Positions 25,933-40,486 of a stretch of DNA of 64,000 bases are shown in pieces (position 1 is the stretch's first letter; every line of letters starts with the position of its first letter). Location: NCBI GenBank assembly GCA_014529385.2, contig CM043952.1, forward strand, positions 157,515,057 through 157,579,056, read 5' to 3'. Under the pieces are notes generated by a model. The model saw nothing but the letters and a program-made list of their open reading frames with translations, did no database searches and had not been told where the DNA came from. Made by a program: the position numbers and the translations under genes. Origin of the DNA: Adiantum capillus-veneris. Its lineage: Eukaryota > Streptophyta > Polypodiopsida > Polypodiales > Pteridaceae.

Positions 25933-26860
25933 GTGGGACGGGAGGTATATTTGCTGGTGGTGGTGGTCGACGAAAGATTTGTGGGCCTTGAGCTAGTTCT
26001 TGCTGCACAGTGAGAGGAGGCGGTCTGGGGGGATATATGTCTCCTGGAAGTCGCCTTGGATGTGGACAATTGTACATGCCATGGCCCATTTCATTGCAAT
26101 TCCAACATCGCAACTCTTGAGCTTGTCTTCGTTGATTGCGATTCCCTTCTCTTGATTGTCGTTGTTAAGGTAGGCCCTATACTAGATTCAGAGTGAGGTT
26201 CTCAAGCTGTTGAGTTAGCCTTTGTAAAACCTCTTGTTGAGAGTTATCTCCTATTTGTGAAGATTGTGCAAGAGGGGCCCTAATTGGTGCTTCCATGGTT
26301 TGTGAAGTCTCCCTCTCACTCACTTCATTCAAACCCCTTGCTCTATGTGCTTGGAAGTTTAGTTTTCTAAACTTGATGATGGCTACCTCACGTGCTTCTT
26401 CGAAGGTGGATGGGAATTTTAGCTCTACTTTAGCCTTTAAAAGTGGATACAAGCCAACCATGAATCTCTCTTTTTCTAGAAAGTTAGGTGCACCACCATG
26501 ATTTTCTAATGTAGCCTCCCACCTACCCCATAGATTGACAAAGGTTGCTTCATAAGAGGGATAGTCTTCAAGTGATACCTGCTTATGTCCAATAAGACAT
26601 TTCCATAGTCCTTCAGAAGTATCACCTTGCCCAAACTTGGAGAGGAAGCTTGCTCGTAGTCTCGCCCAGTTGGACTTGATTTGGGGTTGCAAGGTCTCAT
26701 ACCATGCTTTAGCTTCTTCTTTTAGAACCAACGGGAAGGCTCGTAGCTTTACTTCCTCTTCATCTCTCCCGGATATGAGATGTGCCATCTCCAAGTTGTC
26801 AAGAAACTCTTGTGCATCTTCCCCACTTCTTGCATAGAATGTGGGAAAAGAACTTGACAT
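25877..26860 (-). pseudogene. gag: gag: capsid domain and CCHC zinc knuckle
   Basis: The first 227 codons (26,860-26,177) form a retrotransposon gag domain with the usual EAKAWYETL- and FLSKFG-like blocks. After two stops (TAG at 26,179 and a TAA soon after), the same frame resumes. It encodes a knuckle of the CX2CX4HX4C form at about 26,107-26,066 (CWNCNEMGHGMYNC). The protease-pol frame overlaps the end of this frame in a different phase, so the family probably makes pol by a frameshift or from a separate start. The two stops make this copy non-functional as a full Gag. Confidence 0.85.
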
Positions 26861-27511
26861 TTTGTTTAGACTTTTTGAAATTTATTTTTTTAAAAGAAAC
26901 TTTTCTCTTACGGGCCGCACAAGATTGTTGACACTATAAATCTGATTACATTAAAATGAAGATGTACACATCCATTCTTAATTCGTACTTTATCATAGGT
27001 AGAATAAATGGATTAATTGAAGCATTGATTTCATTGAGGCAAGTGGATCCAAATATCCTCCTTATGATAGATTGAAACCTAAACTTAGTTGCAATGATTA
27101 TATGAATGGATTGCCGGGCAATAGGCCTAAAAGGTTCATTGTTTTGATCGTGATTCATGTGCTACTCCTCGTTGTTGGTTTGAAGACCTCGTTCCTTCAT
27201 ATGGCCCTTGAGCACCCCTTCACCACTCCTTGTTCCTGCCTTTAAAACAAAATGAAAATGTGAACATCAAAAGAGGTTTCATAATTGATGATTGGAAGTA
27301 TAATTGGATTGGGTGATGCCAGTATTTCTCTAAGTCCTTCTGCACCAAACATAAAAACAATGCGTTGCTGGAAAAAGACTTTTCTATCTATGTAAACATT
27401 TACTCTAATGTATTGTGCAAAATGAAATGGATAGATGGGAACTCCATTGTTCATCACTAAAAAATTTGAAGGTAACTTGGAAATATGTTCCTCAGTGGAG
27501 GCACCACTTTA
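26861..27511 (-). other. Leader region of the gypsy element
   Basis: About 650 bp of untranslated sequence between the primer-binding site and gag. Only short frames are present, and no separate gene is supported. Confidence 0.6.
27490..27506 (-). promoter_or_regulatory. Candidate primer-binding site
   Basis: Five bases inside the 5' LTR boundary the minus strand reads TGGTGCCTCCACTGAGG. It starts with TGG, as expected for pairing with a tRNA CCA end. I could not match it confidently to a plant tRNA from memory. Confidence 0.45.
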
Positions 27512-29587
27512 TGAGGGCGAGCTTTCTGAAATGGGGCCTCTAAACCCAAACCAATGGGCCTACCCTCAGAAAATGTTCATAAAGAGGTACGCACACTACT
27601 TGGGGCACCACCTTCTTTTGGGAGTGGAGAAGGAAACCAATCAAAATAAGACTTGCACTCACCCACTCAAGCAACACACTTTGGAAACCCCCTTACTCTA
27701 TATACACTTTGGACACTTGAACACCATCAACGATTATGCAACCCAATGCCATGCATCAAATGAAATATGCAATTTGTGGAATAGCATTCACCTTCTCCCC
27801 ATAAGAATACCCATAATACATCCAAACTCCTCCTCTCTCAAGCACTCATCAAACAATCATGCGCACAAGACTTGCCTCTCAAATACACAAGAGAATCACT
27901 TACATCAAACTAACACACTTGGCATAGAGAGCTCATCTCCATCTATGCAATGCCGTGACACAAATAAAATCACCATGAGAGGTAGCCACATGCATATGTA
28001 ATGAAGCAAAAGAGAGTTGGAGTGAAAAATTTCTTTAGACCAATTGAATAAGTGTGGAGAAACAAACCAATGGTAAATTGAGAATAGAACACTTACTTGA
28101 TTTCTTGCACACCTTTTAAGGGGAGGACAGACGCTGGCTAACCATCACGAATTGCGACACTTGAAAGTTTTGAAGATGATTTAATGATCATTAACATAAC
28201 CATGAGAGAGATCATGATGTATTTACAAGTTATTGAGGTGCTACAAATGATTTATTGGGTTGATGGAGTAAGAGATTGTAGAATAGAAAGAGTGGAGAAT
28301 AGAGTTGCACTTCCTCCAAAAAGGAGGGTTAGGAGGGAGGATGTGAAAGAGGGAGAGTTGAGGTTTTCTCTACTATTGATCAAGAAACAACATGAAGTTG
28401 AAAATATAGGTGTGTGTCCTTGAGTCTCTCTAAGGGGGGCTACTTATAGTTGTGTAGGAGTATGATTATGCTACACTTAATTAGGGTGAGTGATTAGCCC
28501 TAATTAAGTGTCCTTTGATCACTCATTGAATATTGGACATGAAAGGGACTATTTATTCACCAAAAATATCATTTTAAATTGTGAAGGCTCCATAGGGGTG
28601 CATAATGTAGGTGGGCCCCACCATGAAGCCCTACGGGTGGCTCCTGCGGGGTATCTCAACTTGTCTGTCTTGGTATTTAGAAAGCATCTTAAGGTTGGTC
28701 CAATCACATGCAAGTGACCTTGAACACTCATTTCTCTTCTAGAAGATGAGTAGGGTAAAAATAAGATCTCACCCTCTTGATTTACTTGATTTACAGTTCC
28801 CTTTTGCTGCGAATCTGACAGATTTACACTATTTTGACCATAACGTTTTACATGTAGCTCGGAATGACATGCTTCAAAAGGAAAATTTGACCTTCTCAAC
28901 ATGTTTGATATGAATTTGGACTATTCTTCACGCCCATGCACCAAGGAATTCAGTTTGGAAGGTCCACACTAGGCTAGAGAACCTTTTGCTTCCAAGTCTT
29001 CTTGTATGGGCCCTTTGCTTGTATGCATCCAAGGGGAATCATGCTTTTTCAAAAGGGTATGATGCTTAAACAAATAGAGGAGGGCCCAATATTATTTGCT
29101 TGTGAAAATAATATACAATTTGAGTCTTTTTGAAAGGAGAAAAACTATATGTATATTCTTAAGAGATATTGGGCCACTTATGTAGGGGGCATAGAAGACT
29201 TGTAGAGATGGACCATAATCTTTGGTAAAGATAAGTGGAGATTTGATTTTCCATCGTAATTTATCTATATGGGATGGAAGATGGATATATTATTTTTCTA
29301 CTGCTAATTCACAAGAGGTAAGAAAGTTTGGGGGTAGATAGTTGGTTATTGTATGCTTACTTTTATTTACAAAGCAAAAAAGAAAAGGGTGGTAATATAA
29401 ATATATGACTAAGGTGACATTTTTGGGAAGAGTACAATGTATGTGTCGCCACAAAGGTTAAACAAAGAGAGGGAATTTACTCTAGATAACTTAATAGCAT
29501 AGAAAAAATATATACACATATGAGGAAGAGGACGTTGAGTAGGCTGAAAAATGTTGCAAAAAGATGGTTACCATTTTATGCCACTCA
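27512..29587 (-). repeat. 5' LTR of the dual-RNase H gypsy element
   Basis: About 2,076 bp, collinear with 19,768-21,840. Both copies start TGAGTGGC and end CTCGCCCTCA on the minus strand. Scattered substitutions and small indels separate the copies. Confidence 0.92.
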
Positions 29588-29591
29588 CTAG
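29588..29591. repeat. Target-site duplication CTAG (right)
   Basis: Matches 19,764-19,767 and directly follows the outer end of the 5' LTR. It shows the element inserted into the older gypsy relic that continues on both sides. Confidence 0.75.
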
Positions 29592-32500
29592 CACTTGTAT
29601 CTGCTAGTGCTTTGACTTTTAATCCATCTTTTAGGGATCCTTGTGTCCAATCCATCCAGTATTGTTTCAAGAAATAGACTAATACAAGATCTCCTTTCTT
29701 GAAGCTTTTTGTCAACAAATATGAGTCAAAGAGTTGTTTCTATTTTCTTTTTTGTGCATAGATGTTTGCAATAGCTACTAGTCCTTGCTCATGTAATTTC
29801 TTGAGATTTTTAAGTTATTCAGACAGGTCATGACCTGTCTACTCTAGTTCATGTGCAACTCTGAGGGTTGGCAATAAAAACTCCATTGGCAATATAACAT
29901 CAAGCTTGTATGCCAAGTTAAATGGAGTGGTGTTCAGAGTTGTTTTGTATGAAACCCTATAAGCCCATAGAGTTGAATGGAGATTCATCTCCCAATCCAT
30001 TCTTTTTAAGCCTACAATCTTAGTAAGCATCGAGCTAAGGATTTTATTTGTGTGCTCTACTTGGCCATTTCCTTGAGGATGGTAGGGTGTGGATTTGTTA
30101 TGGATGATCATAGACTTGTTACACAAGTTCTCTATCACCTCATTGAGGAAGTGTGTTCCTCTATCATCATGAGATCAATAGAAAGTCCATATTGTGTGAT
30201 TAAACATTCTTACAAAAATGTAGCTATGGTTTTGTGCATCGTTCTTTCTAGTGGCTCTAGCTTTTGCCCACTTGGTTAGGTAATCAATGGTTACAATAAT
30301 ATATTGTACTTGAGTTTTGTAAGTAGATGGTTGTATAGGACCAAAAATAATAATTACCCCATTCAAAAAATGCTCTTGCTCCCATCATTGGTCGCAATGG
30401 AATTCTATCTTTTCTAGTTGGATTTTTTGTTTTCTAACAAGAGTCAAATCTTCTAACAAATTCTTTCATATTTGCAACCAAAGTTGGCCACCATATACTC
30501 AGCATCAGCATTTGTCTAGACGTAGTCTCATGAGAGAAATGCCCCCTTTGTAGACCTACATGTGGTTGTTATAAGATATGAAGGTAATCATATTCATTTG
30601 CAAAAGATATGAAGGTAATCATATTCATTTGCAAAAGTTTAAGCCGTTGGTCTTTTCCTTTCCTTTATAGTTTTTGGCCGACCATGGTGTAATTTGATGC
30701 CTCAATTTTGATTGCTCTATCTTTGTTTGTTCGTGTCTTCACAGGGAATTTTTCATGCACAAGTACTCCACCAAATATTTTCTCCATCTAGGCGCAATAG
30801 AGATCTGGAACAAGGTAGTATGTGGTAATGGTGCCCTCTTTTTGCATTGGGAGAAATTGTCTACATAGGCATGAACATCTCTTTTCATGTTTGGCCACTA
30901 TACCCCTAACCATCTCAAAAGTTGGTCCTCTGCAAAATGGATTTCCATCACTATTGTATGAGCTTGATTTAGGTAGTTGGCTTGTTTTTTTGGCCTTATG
31001 TACAAAAGTAGAATCCCATCCTTTTTTTTTTCGATACAATCTTTCTGCCAATAATCATCTATATTTTATTAGCTATGGTGTTATTGGAAGTGAGATTTGT
31101 GAAGCTACTTGAGCTATAGTCATTAGAGTGATAAGATCCTCTAACCATCTAAAAATCATCTCAATTGAGAACAAATAAGCATCTGTAAAGTCATCATCAA
31201 CCCCCTTGGGAGATTCTCCTAAGGTGATTATTGATAGGTGATCTACACTTTGATATGTGGTGCCCTTCTTAACAACCACTATAAAATTGAACGCCATCAA
31301 AATGATGAACCATCTTAACAATCCTATAAGTGTTACATGATTTTTTGACAAGATAATGTAGAGCTTTGGTGGTTTACAAAGAAGACAAACTTATTTGCTA
31401 ATAATTAGTGCTTGAACTTCTTAACCACATAGATCATGCCAAGTCCTTCCCTCTCTATCATGGTATAAATCTTTTCAATTGTTTTCACTTCCTGTTAGCA
31501 TATGCGATAGAAAAATCCATGCTTTCCTCTCTTGGTTGTGCCAATATGCTACCAATAGCAAAGTTTGAAGCGTCAACAAGCACATGGAAAATTTTATTTC
31601 ATTCAAAATAGGTGTTGAAGACAAAGCTTGTTTAAGCTTTTGAAATGGCTCTTCACATTCATTAGTCCATACTAACTGAGTGATAAGGCCATAAATGGGC
31701 TTAATGATGATAGTGTACATGTACATAAATCAACCATAGTATCCACAATGTCCCATGAATGATTGAACCTTCTTGAAATTCAATGGTTTGGGCATTTCAA
31801 CACTCAATGCCACCTTTTCCACCTGTCGCAATGCCATTTTTTGAGACACTATGTCCAATAATTTTTCCTTGTCTAACCATGGATACACATTTTTTGGAAT
31901 TTACACAAATCCCATATAAACAACATTTCTTGAAGACACACTTGAGGTGCTCAAAATGGTCTTTTCTTTTGAATGAATGCACACAAAGATTATCCATGTA
32001 AATGTTTAAGAAGTTTCTCAGGTATTCCTTGAATGCATGGCTCATTAGCCTTTAGAATGTTGCTAGTGCATTTTTCAACCCAAAAGTCATGACTCCATAA
32101 GCAGATTTTTTCCATTCTGTGGTGAAAGTTGTTTTATGTTTATCTTTAGGATCAATGGATAATAAATTATAACCAAAGAACCCATCCAAGAAGTTGTAAG
32201 CTTATTTCCTAGCTACTCTCTCTAATACATAATCTATGATGGGAAGAGAATAGTTATCTTTTATGGTTGCAACAACATTCACCTTTTTGAGGTCCACACA
32301 CATACACTCTGAGTTTCCTATTTTCTTTGGTACCACCGCAATTGGTGACACCATCCGGTGTGTTTAATTTTGTAGATGAATTTGGATTCCTTGAGTTTTT
32401 CTTTTTAAAAAATGTCTCATTGTAGGTATAGCATCTTTGTCTGCTTGGTTCGGCATCATCTCTCATGGGAATAGTGTGATGAAATTTCAAGATCTACCCC

Positions 32501-34672
32501 TTTGAGATCTTTGTAGACCATGAAAAAACATCCCTATATTCTTTCATAGTTCTAATGAGGATCTCTTCCTCTTCTTGAGACAAATTCATTGCTATATGTA
32601 AGCTAGATTTGATTCTTTCCTAGGATTTTCTTGTCAATCGTTTTGGCATTCTCTGAGCCTTCATAATATTTCTCTAGTTCCCTAGGTTGTCTCATTGGCT
32701 GTTCTACAATGATCTTTTGATCCTACACTGTATACTTTTTTTGTAATGTGATGGAACACTCATAGCCCCTTGTTTATCACTATTTGACTCTACTTCAGTG
32801 GTCCATACCTCTTTCAAGTTCCTTTTCACCTCTTTGTATTTAGCTTTTTTCTTTGTTTTCCTTTTCTTATGTTTGTCTGCTTTCTGTGGTTTTCGTTTCA
32901 TTTTGGGTTACTGTTTCACATTCTTTTCCTTGTCAAAGATGGGGTATCTACGAGTGATTTTATCCTTAATACAGTTCGCAACATCAACCATCATTAAAAA
33001 TTGTGTCGTCTCTTCTATTTTCGGCACGTTTTGATTCCTTTTAAGTTTATTGTCTTGTTTCTTTTCATATCTCTATCTTCAACTCCAATGTTGATTAGAG
33101 AACTCAAAAGACTTCTCTTTCCCTCCTTGCAACAATAGTTTTGCTCGAACGTACTCTTTGTTTGAGTCCAATTCCTCTGTGGTAAGAGTTTCTCCTCTAG
33201 CTTGTATATAGCATTACAATAGTAATCAAAGAAAAAATTGTTGCTCATCCAATAGCACAATAGCTACCATTTGGATTCAAACAATGGCATAGCTTTCTTC
33301 ATTGCAAAACAAGTTTGGTGTAGGCTCATTGATACACACGTCCATGGTAGCCAAAATTTGAGCCCATTCAAATGGCTCAAACAAATGTTTAGGAAAGAGT
33401 TCTGGTATGTAATTGGCATTGTTTACCTCTCAATCCAAGATGTCCTCCCATAGTAAACTACCATTCTTTGAAGCTCTACATATCCAATTAGGTGTGTCCT
33501 TGTTCAAGTAAGAAGGTAATTTAGTCTCGAACAATGTTTCAGAATCAAGCTCTTGGATTGGTGTTTTTAGGAAATCTTTATATGGGTGATCTTTTAGGTC
33601 TATACACATAATTGATCCGACCTATTTCAAGTATAGATAATTGTTTCCCTAGTCTATATCAATTGAATTTATCTCATGAAAGGTTGTCCCAAGTTGATTT
33701 CATAGTCAAAATTTTCCCAAATCTACAATGGCAAATGTGTGTTGATAGTCAATCTCACATGAGCTGACTATCAAGTTTCCTAACAATCCCATGGGTTGTT
33801 CAATGCATCCATCTACCAATTGCAATTTCATTCTTGTCTGTCTAACTACAAATCTTTTCTAGACTTCCCAAACTGCCTTTGTTGTTGCTATGGCAATGCC
33901 TACCCCACTGTCTAGTACAGCCATGGTGGTTACATCAATATGTTGCACATGAAGATTTGTGTTTCCCTCGTTTCCTTTGCAATAATTTCCTATCTTATTC
34001 ATAGGAACTCATGCTAGCCCTGAGATTTCTCTATGGGTAACTCTTCAAAAAAAAAAGGTTAACCTTCTTATACCCATTTTCTCTAAAGTGCTTTGCAGAT
34101 ATTTCCATAGATGGGGTTTGATCTTCAAAAGCTCACCCAATGTTATGGAGTATTGAAAAGGTGTTGACATGATAGAGTACAACTTTCCACATCTAGAGTT
34201 TGCTTTGCTTGGTCTAGTTTTGTGGTCTTGAAAACCAATGATGTTTCTTAGTTATCACCCAAGTATGAGGGTAGTGTCTTGAGGATTTGGACTTCTGAAA
34301 AGCTTGATCACTATCATCACAATCACAATACAGAAACTATTCATCTAACTCCATGGGTGGTTGGTCTAGCCAAACTTCTTCAATAGGAGCTGATTTTAGA
34401 GTCAAGCTTTCATTGTTTACTTCTCTAAATCTTTTCCATAGGTTATTTGGTCAATCCTCCTCCACCAATGGGATTCCATCTAGCCCTTCCTCACTATCTG
34501 GTATTATCAATTCAGGTTTGTTGTCTTCAACCAAAGAACTCTTGGTTCTATAGTGTCTTTTGTTTCCAATGGTCCTGTTTTTGTTTTATCTCTTGTTGGA
34601 TTCCCTATGGTTCCCTTCTTTGATTTCTCTGCCTCCATCATTTTCTTTGTTTATGTGATAATGGAGACAAAC
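29592..34672 (-). pseudogene. pol: Older Ty3/gypsy relic: protease, RT, RNase H, integrase
   Basis: Minus-strand pieces in pol order, all with stops and shifts. Protease is at about 33,930-33,720 (AVLDSGVG, with one TGG-to-TAG change nearby). RT is at 32,490-31,797 (HTIPMRDD..., then YMDN where YVDD is usual). The RT connection and RNase H are at 31,726-31,073, with a LLRWF block. The integrase zinc part is around 30,450-30,550. The integrase core is at 30,366-29,839 (VTIDYLTKWA, STPYHPQGNGQVE), and a KKGDLVLVY tail is near 29,700. A recognisable gag is absent beyond about 34,670, where an oppositely oriented relic begins. The nested element at 19,768-29,587 cut it just after the integrase tail. 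Confidence 0.85.
30574..30635. repeat. 31-bp tandem duplication
   Basis: Two perfect head-to-tail copies of a 31-bp unit starting agatatgaaggtaatc, within the decayed integrase zinc region. This is a recent local duplication in dead coding sequence. Confidence 0.9.
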
Positions 34673-34675
34673 ATA

Positions 34676-35305
34676 TTACTGTCTTAGAGCAAGATTAGAA
34701 ATTGGAAATTTTGCAACTGACATCAATTCTACATCAATTATGATGGTTGGGGTCTGGTGGCCTACTCTAATTTTTTGATTCCAAAGAGTACTTATCAAAC
34801 AATGTGATGCTTGCCAAAGGGTAAAGATTCCACAAAAACAAGATCGCATGTCTTTGAGACCAATGATGGGAAAAAAAGAGTTTTTGCTAGATAGGGCACG
34901 TATTTGGTGGGACACTTTTAGTTTTGCTGGCATACAAGAGCCAAGCCCAATATTCCCTTATGGCTATGGTGTATTTGACAAAGTGAGATGAAGCAAAATC
35001 TACAAGGAAAAATGATGTGGGGACAACAACTTTACTCTTGTATAAATATGTCTTTGCAAGATATGGCTAGCCAATAGAGATTGTAAGTGAGACAAGGACA
35101 CACACTTCTTGAATAAAGTAATTAAAAACCTACTAGATGAGCTCATGATCATTGATAACAAATTTGTGGCCTATCACTTGCAAGCCAATGGATAGGTTGG
35201 ATATACAAACAAGATATTGAGCTTGATCCTAATAAAAATAGTCAACTCAAAATAAACACACTAGGAATCTAGTTACATTTTGCATCATGGCCATAAGTGT
35301 TGCCT
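34676..35305 (+). pseudogene. Third Ty3/gypsy relic, integrase N-terminal part
   Basis: Plus-strand frames read as gypsy integrase: a CQRVKIP-like zinc end, a GPISPAG-like block, YKYVFARYGLPIEIV and STPYHPQANGQVE-like stretches, with several stops. The frame runs up to ...AISVAY at 35,305 and continues with KTALNTTPF at 36,734, so a miniature LTR element has split it. It resembles the integrase of the minus-strand relic at 29,839-30,366, so both probably belong to one family in opposite orientation. Confidence 0.75.
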
Positions 35306-35491
35306 ACTCATCTTGGGCGGCCACTCCTGTGTGAACATATTGTAGACCCTTTAAACTTTAATTAAAAAACTTGCTTTTCTCTTTTGCACACCAATCGTGT
35401 CTTATCTTAGCTCTGTCTCTCTCTCTCATCTACTCGTGTGCTTGCCATGTCCATCCAAGAAGGAATTCTCTTCATGTGTGTTGTTCCACAA
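35306..35491 (+). repeat. Left LTR of the TRIM
   Basis: Aligns with 36,510-36,731 through GGCGGCCACTCC, TAATTAAAAAACT and the shared end CCACA. It lacks the first bases of the right copy (TGTTGGGG) and has a shorter CT stretch. Confidence 0.75.
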
Positions 35492-35493
35492 GT

Positions 35494-35505
35494 GGTATCG
35501 GAGCA
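35494..35505 (+). promoter_or_regulatory. Primer-binding site, initiator tRNA-Met type
   Basis: TGGTATCGGAGC begins two bases after the LTR end. The usual plant site is TGGTATCAGAGC, so one base differs. Confidence 0.8.
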
Positions 35506-36480
35506 TTCGATTGATCTTGGGAGTATTGTGCAGCTAAGGAGGTCAAGAAGAATCTTGTGAAGGATTTGAGAAGCAGCCGATTATGCGGTGCAAATCTTGG
35601 TGCAGAGGTAGCCACGGAGTAGCCTCAGTTGTTGAGAGCTAGAACTGCAAGGGCAGCATAGCCAGGCCTGAGGGTATCAAGGAAAAAGTGGCTTAGCCTA
35701 GAGCATTGCATCATCCAATAGATTCAAGGGATGAGGAACAAGGGAAGCCGAGCACAAAAGTGGCACAACCCTATGAAAAGCACCAAAGGGGAGATGGAAG
35801 CACTTGCCAGCTATAGCATCTCAAGCAAGCAAACAAAGCAGGCAGTAGCCTATTACAGTCCCTACTCCATAGGCGGCTCATCAGTGTAGCCATTCACAAG
35901 CAATTTGGAGCTTTGTTCCAAAGCGCTCATAGGTGGTTGAACAACATCGGATAGAGCACAATGGTGGAGCGAAAAGGAACCATACACACACACATACATA
36001 GCGACGTCACCAGTGAAGATTCATGACCCACGTCTACAGCTCATTATTTTGTTTTCTATGATTTGTTGAGTTATTGCTATTAAGAAGAAAAGTGGTCTTA
36101 TTTTATCTTGGGGCATGCTCACACAAATTTTCTATGCCGATAATTAATGTACTTGATATGTCGGAAAATGATTGTATGAGAAGCATAATGATAAAATGGT
36201 ATGATGATTGAAAGCCTCTCTTAAGCCACTTGTGTTTTTTAATTATAACATTTGTAACGGGACTAGACACTGTCCCGGCCACAATGAGTGAGACATGTGG
36301 TAGGACCTTCCCAATGACCCTATGATATGACTACCTTGTGAGCCTAATGATGAGTGCTCTTGTGAACCTTGGAGATGAATCCGATATGAGAACCGCCATG
36401 ATGTATCAAGCACTACATCTAGATGTATCAATAGTGCCGCCTAGGGATATGATGATGACAACGAATATGCCAAGTTTGGT

Positions 36481-36493
36481 TGAAGGGGGTGTT
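36481..36493 (+). other. Polypurine tract of the TRIM
   Basis: TGAAGGGGGTGTT lies directly before the right LTR start TGTTGGGG. Confidence 0.65.
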
Positions 36494-36615
36494 TGTTGGG
36501 GTCATCCCAACTTGGACGGCCACTCCTATGTGAACATCTTGTAGACCTTATAAAGTCTTTTAACTTTAATTAAAAAACTCTCTTTTATTTTGAACACCAG
36601 TCATGCCTTATCTTA

Positions 36616-36674
<59 letters not shown>

Positions 36675-36731
36675 TCGTGTGCTCTTCATGTCCATCCAAG
36701 AAGCAATTCTCTTCCTGTGTGTTTCTCCACA
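36494..36731 (+). repeat. Right LTR of the TRIM with expanded (CT)n
   Basis: About 238 bp. The extra length over the left copy is mostly a pure (CT)n tract at about 36,622-36,672. That tract has therefore grown, or shrunk in the other LTR, since insertion. Confidence 0.8.
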
Positions 36732-37185
36732 CAAGACTGCTTTGAACACTACACCATTCAATTTAGTCGATGCATTAGATGTTATTATACTACCAATGGA
36801 ATTTTTACTACCTACATTGAGAGTGAAAAATAAGCTAGAATGGATAGGACATGAATTGTTAAAAAGAGTAGAAGAGTTAGAACAGTTGGATGAGCAAAGG
36901 TTAGCAATTTTTTCATACATCTTTGCACAAAAATGGAAAGAGATACAATCCTTTAACTCAAATATAATCATCAGAAAGTGCAAGCAAGGGACTTAGTTCT
37001 TGTGTACTCCCTAAAAGAGCATATCTTGAAATTCAAGAAGAAGGGAAATGGACCCTTTTTTATCAAGGACATCTAACAAAGCACGAAAATTAAGCTTTAT
37101 ATTGTGGAGGGAGGAATTATGGTAAATTGGATTAGTGATTGTAGACTAAAGAAGTATCTTTTACCACTAACAATGACATGTTGAG
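36732..37185 (+). pseudogene. Third gypsy relic, integrase C-terminal part
   Basis: Continues the reading from 35,305 with KTALNTTPF, then PMEFLLPTLRV and a LVLVYSLKEH tail that is usual after gypsy integrase. It closely parallels KTTLNTTPFNL in the minus-strand relic at about 29,950. It decays into non-coding sequence after about 37,180. Confidence 0.75.
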
Positions 37186-40172
<2,987 letters not shown>

Positions 40173-40437
40173 CAAAGAGATAGATTCTCAAGAAAATGGT
40201 GGTGTTGAGAAACACCTTTTAAAATTTTAATTTTTATGTGGGTGTTTCAAAACACTTCATAAAAGAGATAGATTCTCAAGAAAATGGTGGTGTTGAAAAA
40301 CACCTTTTAAAATTTTTATTTTTATGTGGGTGTTTCAAAACACTTCATAAAAGAGATAGATTCTCAAGAAAATGGTGGTGTTGAGAAACACCTTTTAGAA
40401 TTTTTATTTTTATGTGGGGGTTTAAAAATACTTCATA
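40173..40437. repeat. Three tandem 88-89-bp units with hairpins
   Basis: Units start at 40,173, 40,262 and 40,350 with aaagagatagattctcaag. Each carries a hairpin GGTGTT-gaga/gaaa-AACACC and a second imperfect one, gtgtttcaaaacac. The array ends about 50 bp from the 3' end of the minus-strand DUF7869-like gene. Similar GGTGTT...AACACC hairpins occur at 63,698 and 63,879. Confidence 0.85.
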
Positions 40438-40486
40438 AAATCATACATAAGCTGGAAAAATAAAACAATGAGCAACATATGAAATG

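Larger units (their letters stand above)
19768..29587 (-). mobile_element. Ty3/gypsy retrotransposon with dual RNase H (Tat-type), nested
   Basis: A 9.8-kb minus-strand element with two LTRs of about 2.07 kb and TG...CA ends, flanked by CTAG. Coding order on the minus strand is gag, CCHC knuckle, aspartic protease, reverse transcriptase, RNase H, a second archaeal-type RNase H, then integrase. The second RNase H between the first and the integrase is the mark of the plant Tat lineage. Several in-frame stops, and the absence of the last part of pol and of a polypurine tract before the 3' LTR, make this copy defective. The two LTRs differ at a few tens of positions by eye, so the insertion is not very recent. 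Confidence 0.9.
35306..36731 (+). mobile_element. Miniature LTR retrotransposon (TRIM), initiator-Met primer site
   Basis: Two short LTRs (about 35,306-35,491 and 36,494-36,731) enclose about 1.0 kb without coding capacity. The left LTR is followed by TGGTATCGGAGC, which is the initiator tRNA-Met primer site with one change. The right LTR is preceded by a purine tract, TTGAAGGGGGTG. Total length of about 1.43 kb and absence of genes fit the TRIM class, which depends on proteins from other elements. The target duplication is unclear, because the left LTR start is eroded relative to the right one. Confidence 0.8.

Noticed and set aside
36732..37185. Independent host gene suggested by a clean frame of about 105 codons
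   Set aside because: It matches the integrase C-terminal region of the other gypsy relic (KTALNTTPF, PMEFLLPTLRV) and joins to the part left of the TRIM.
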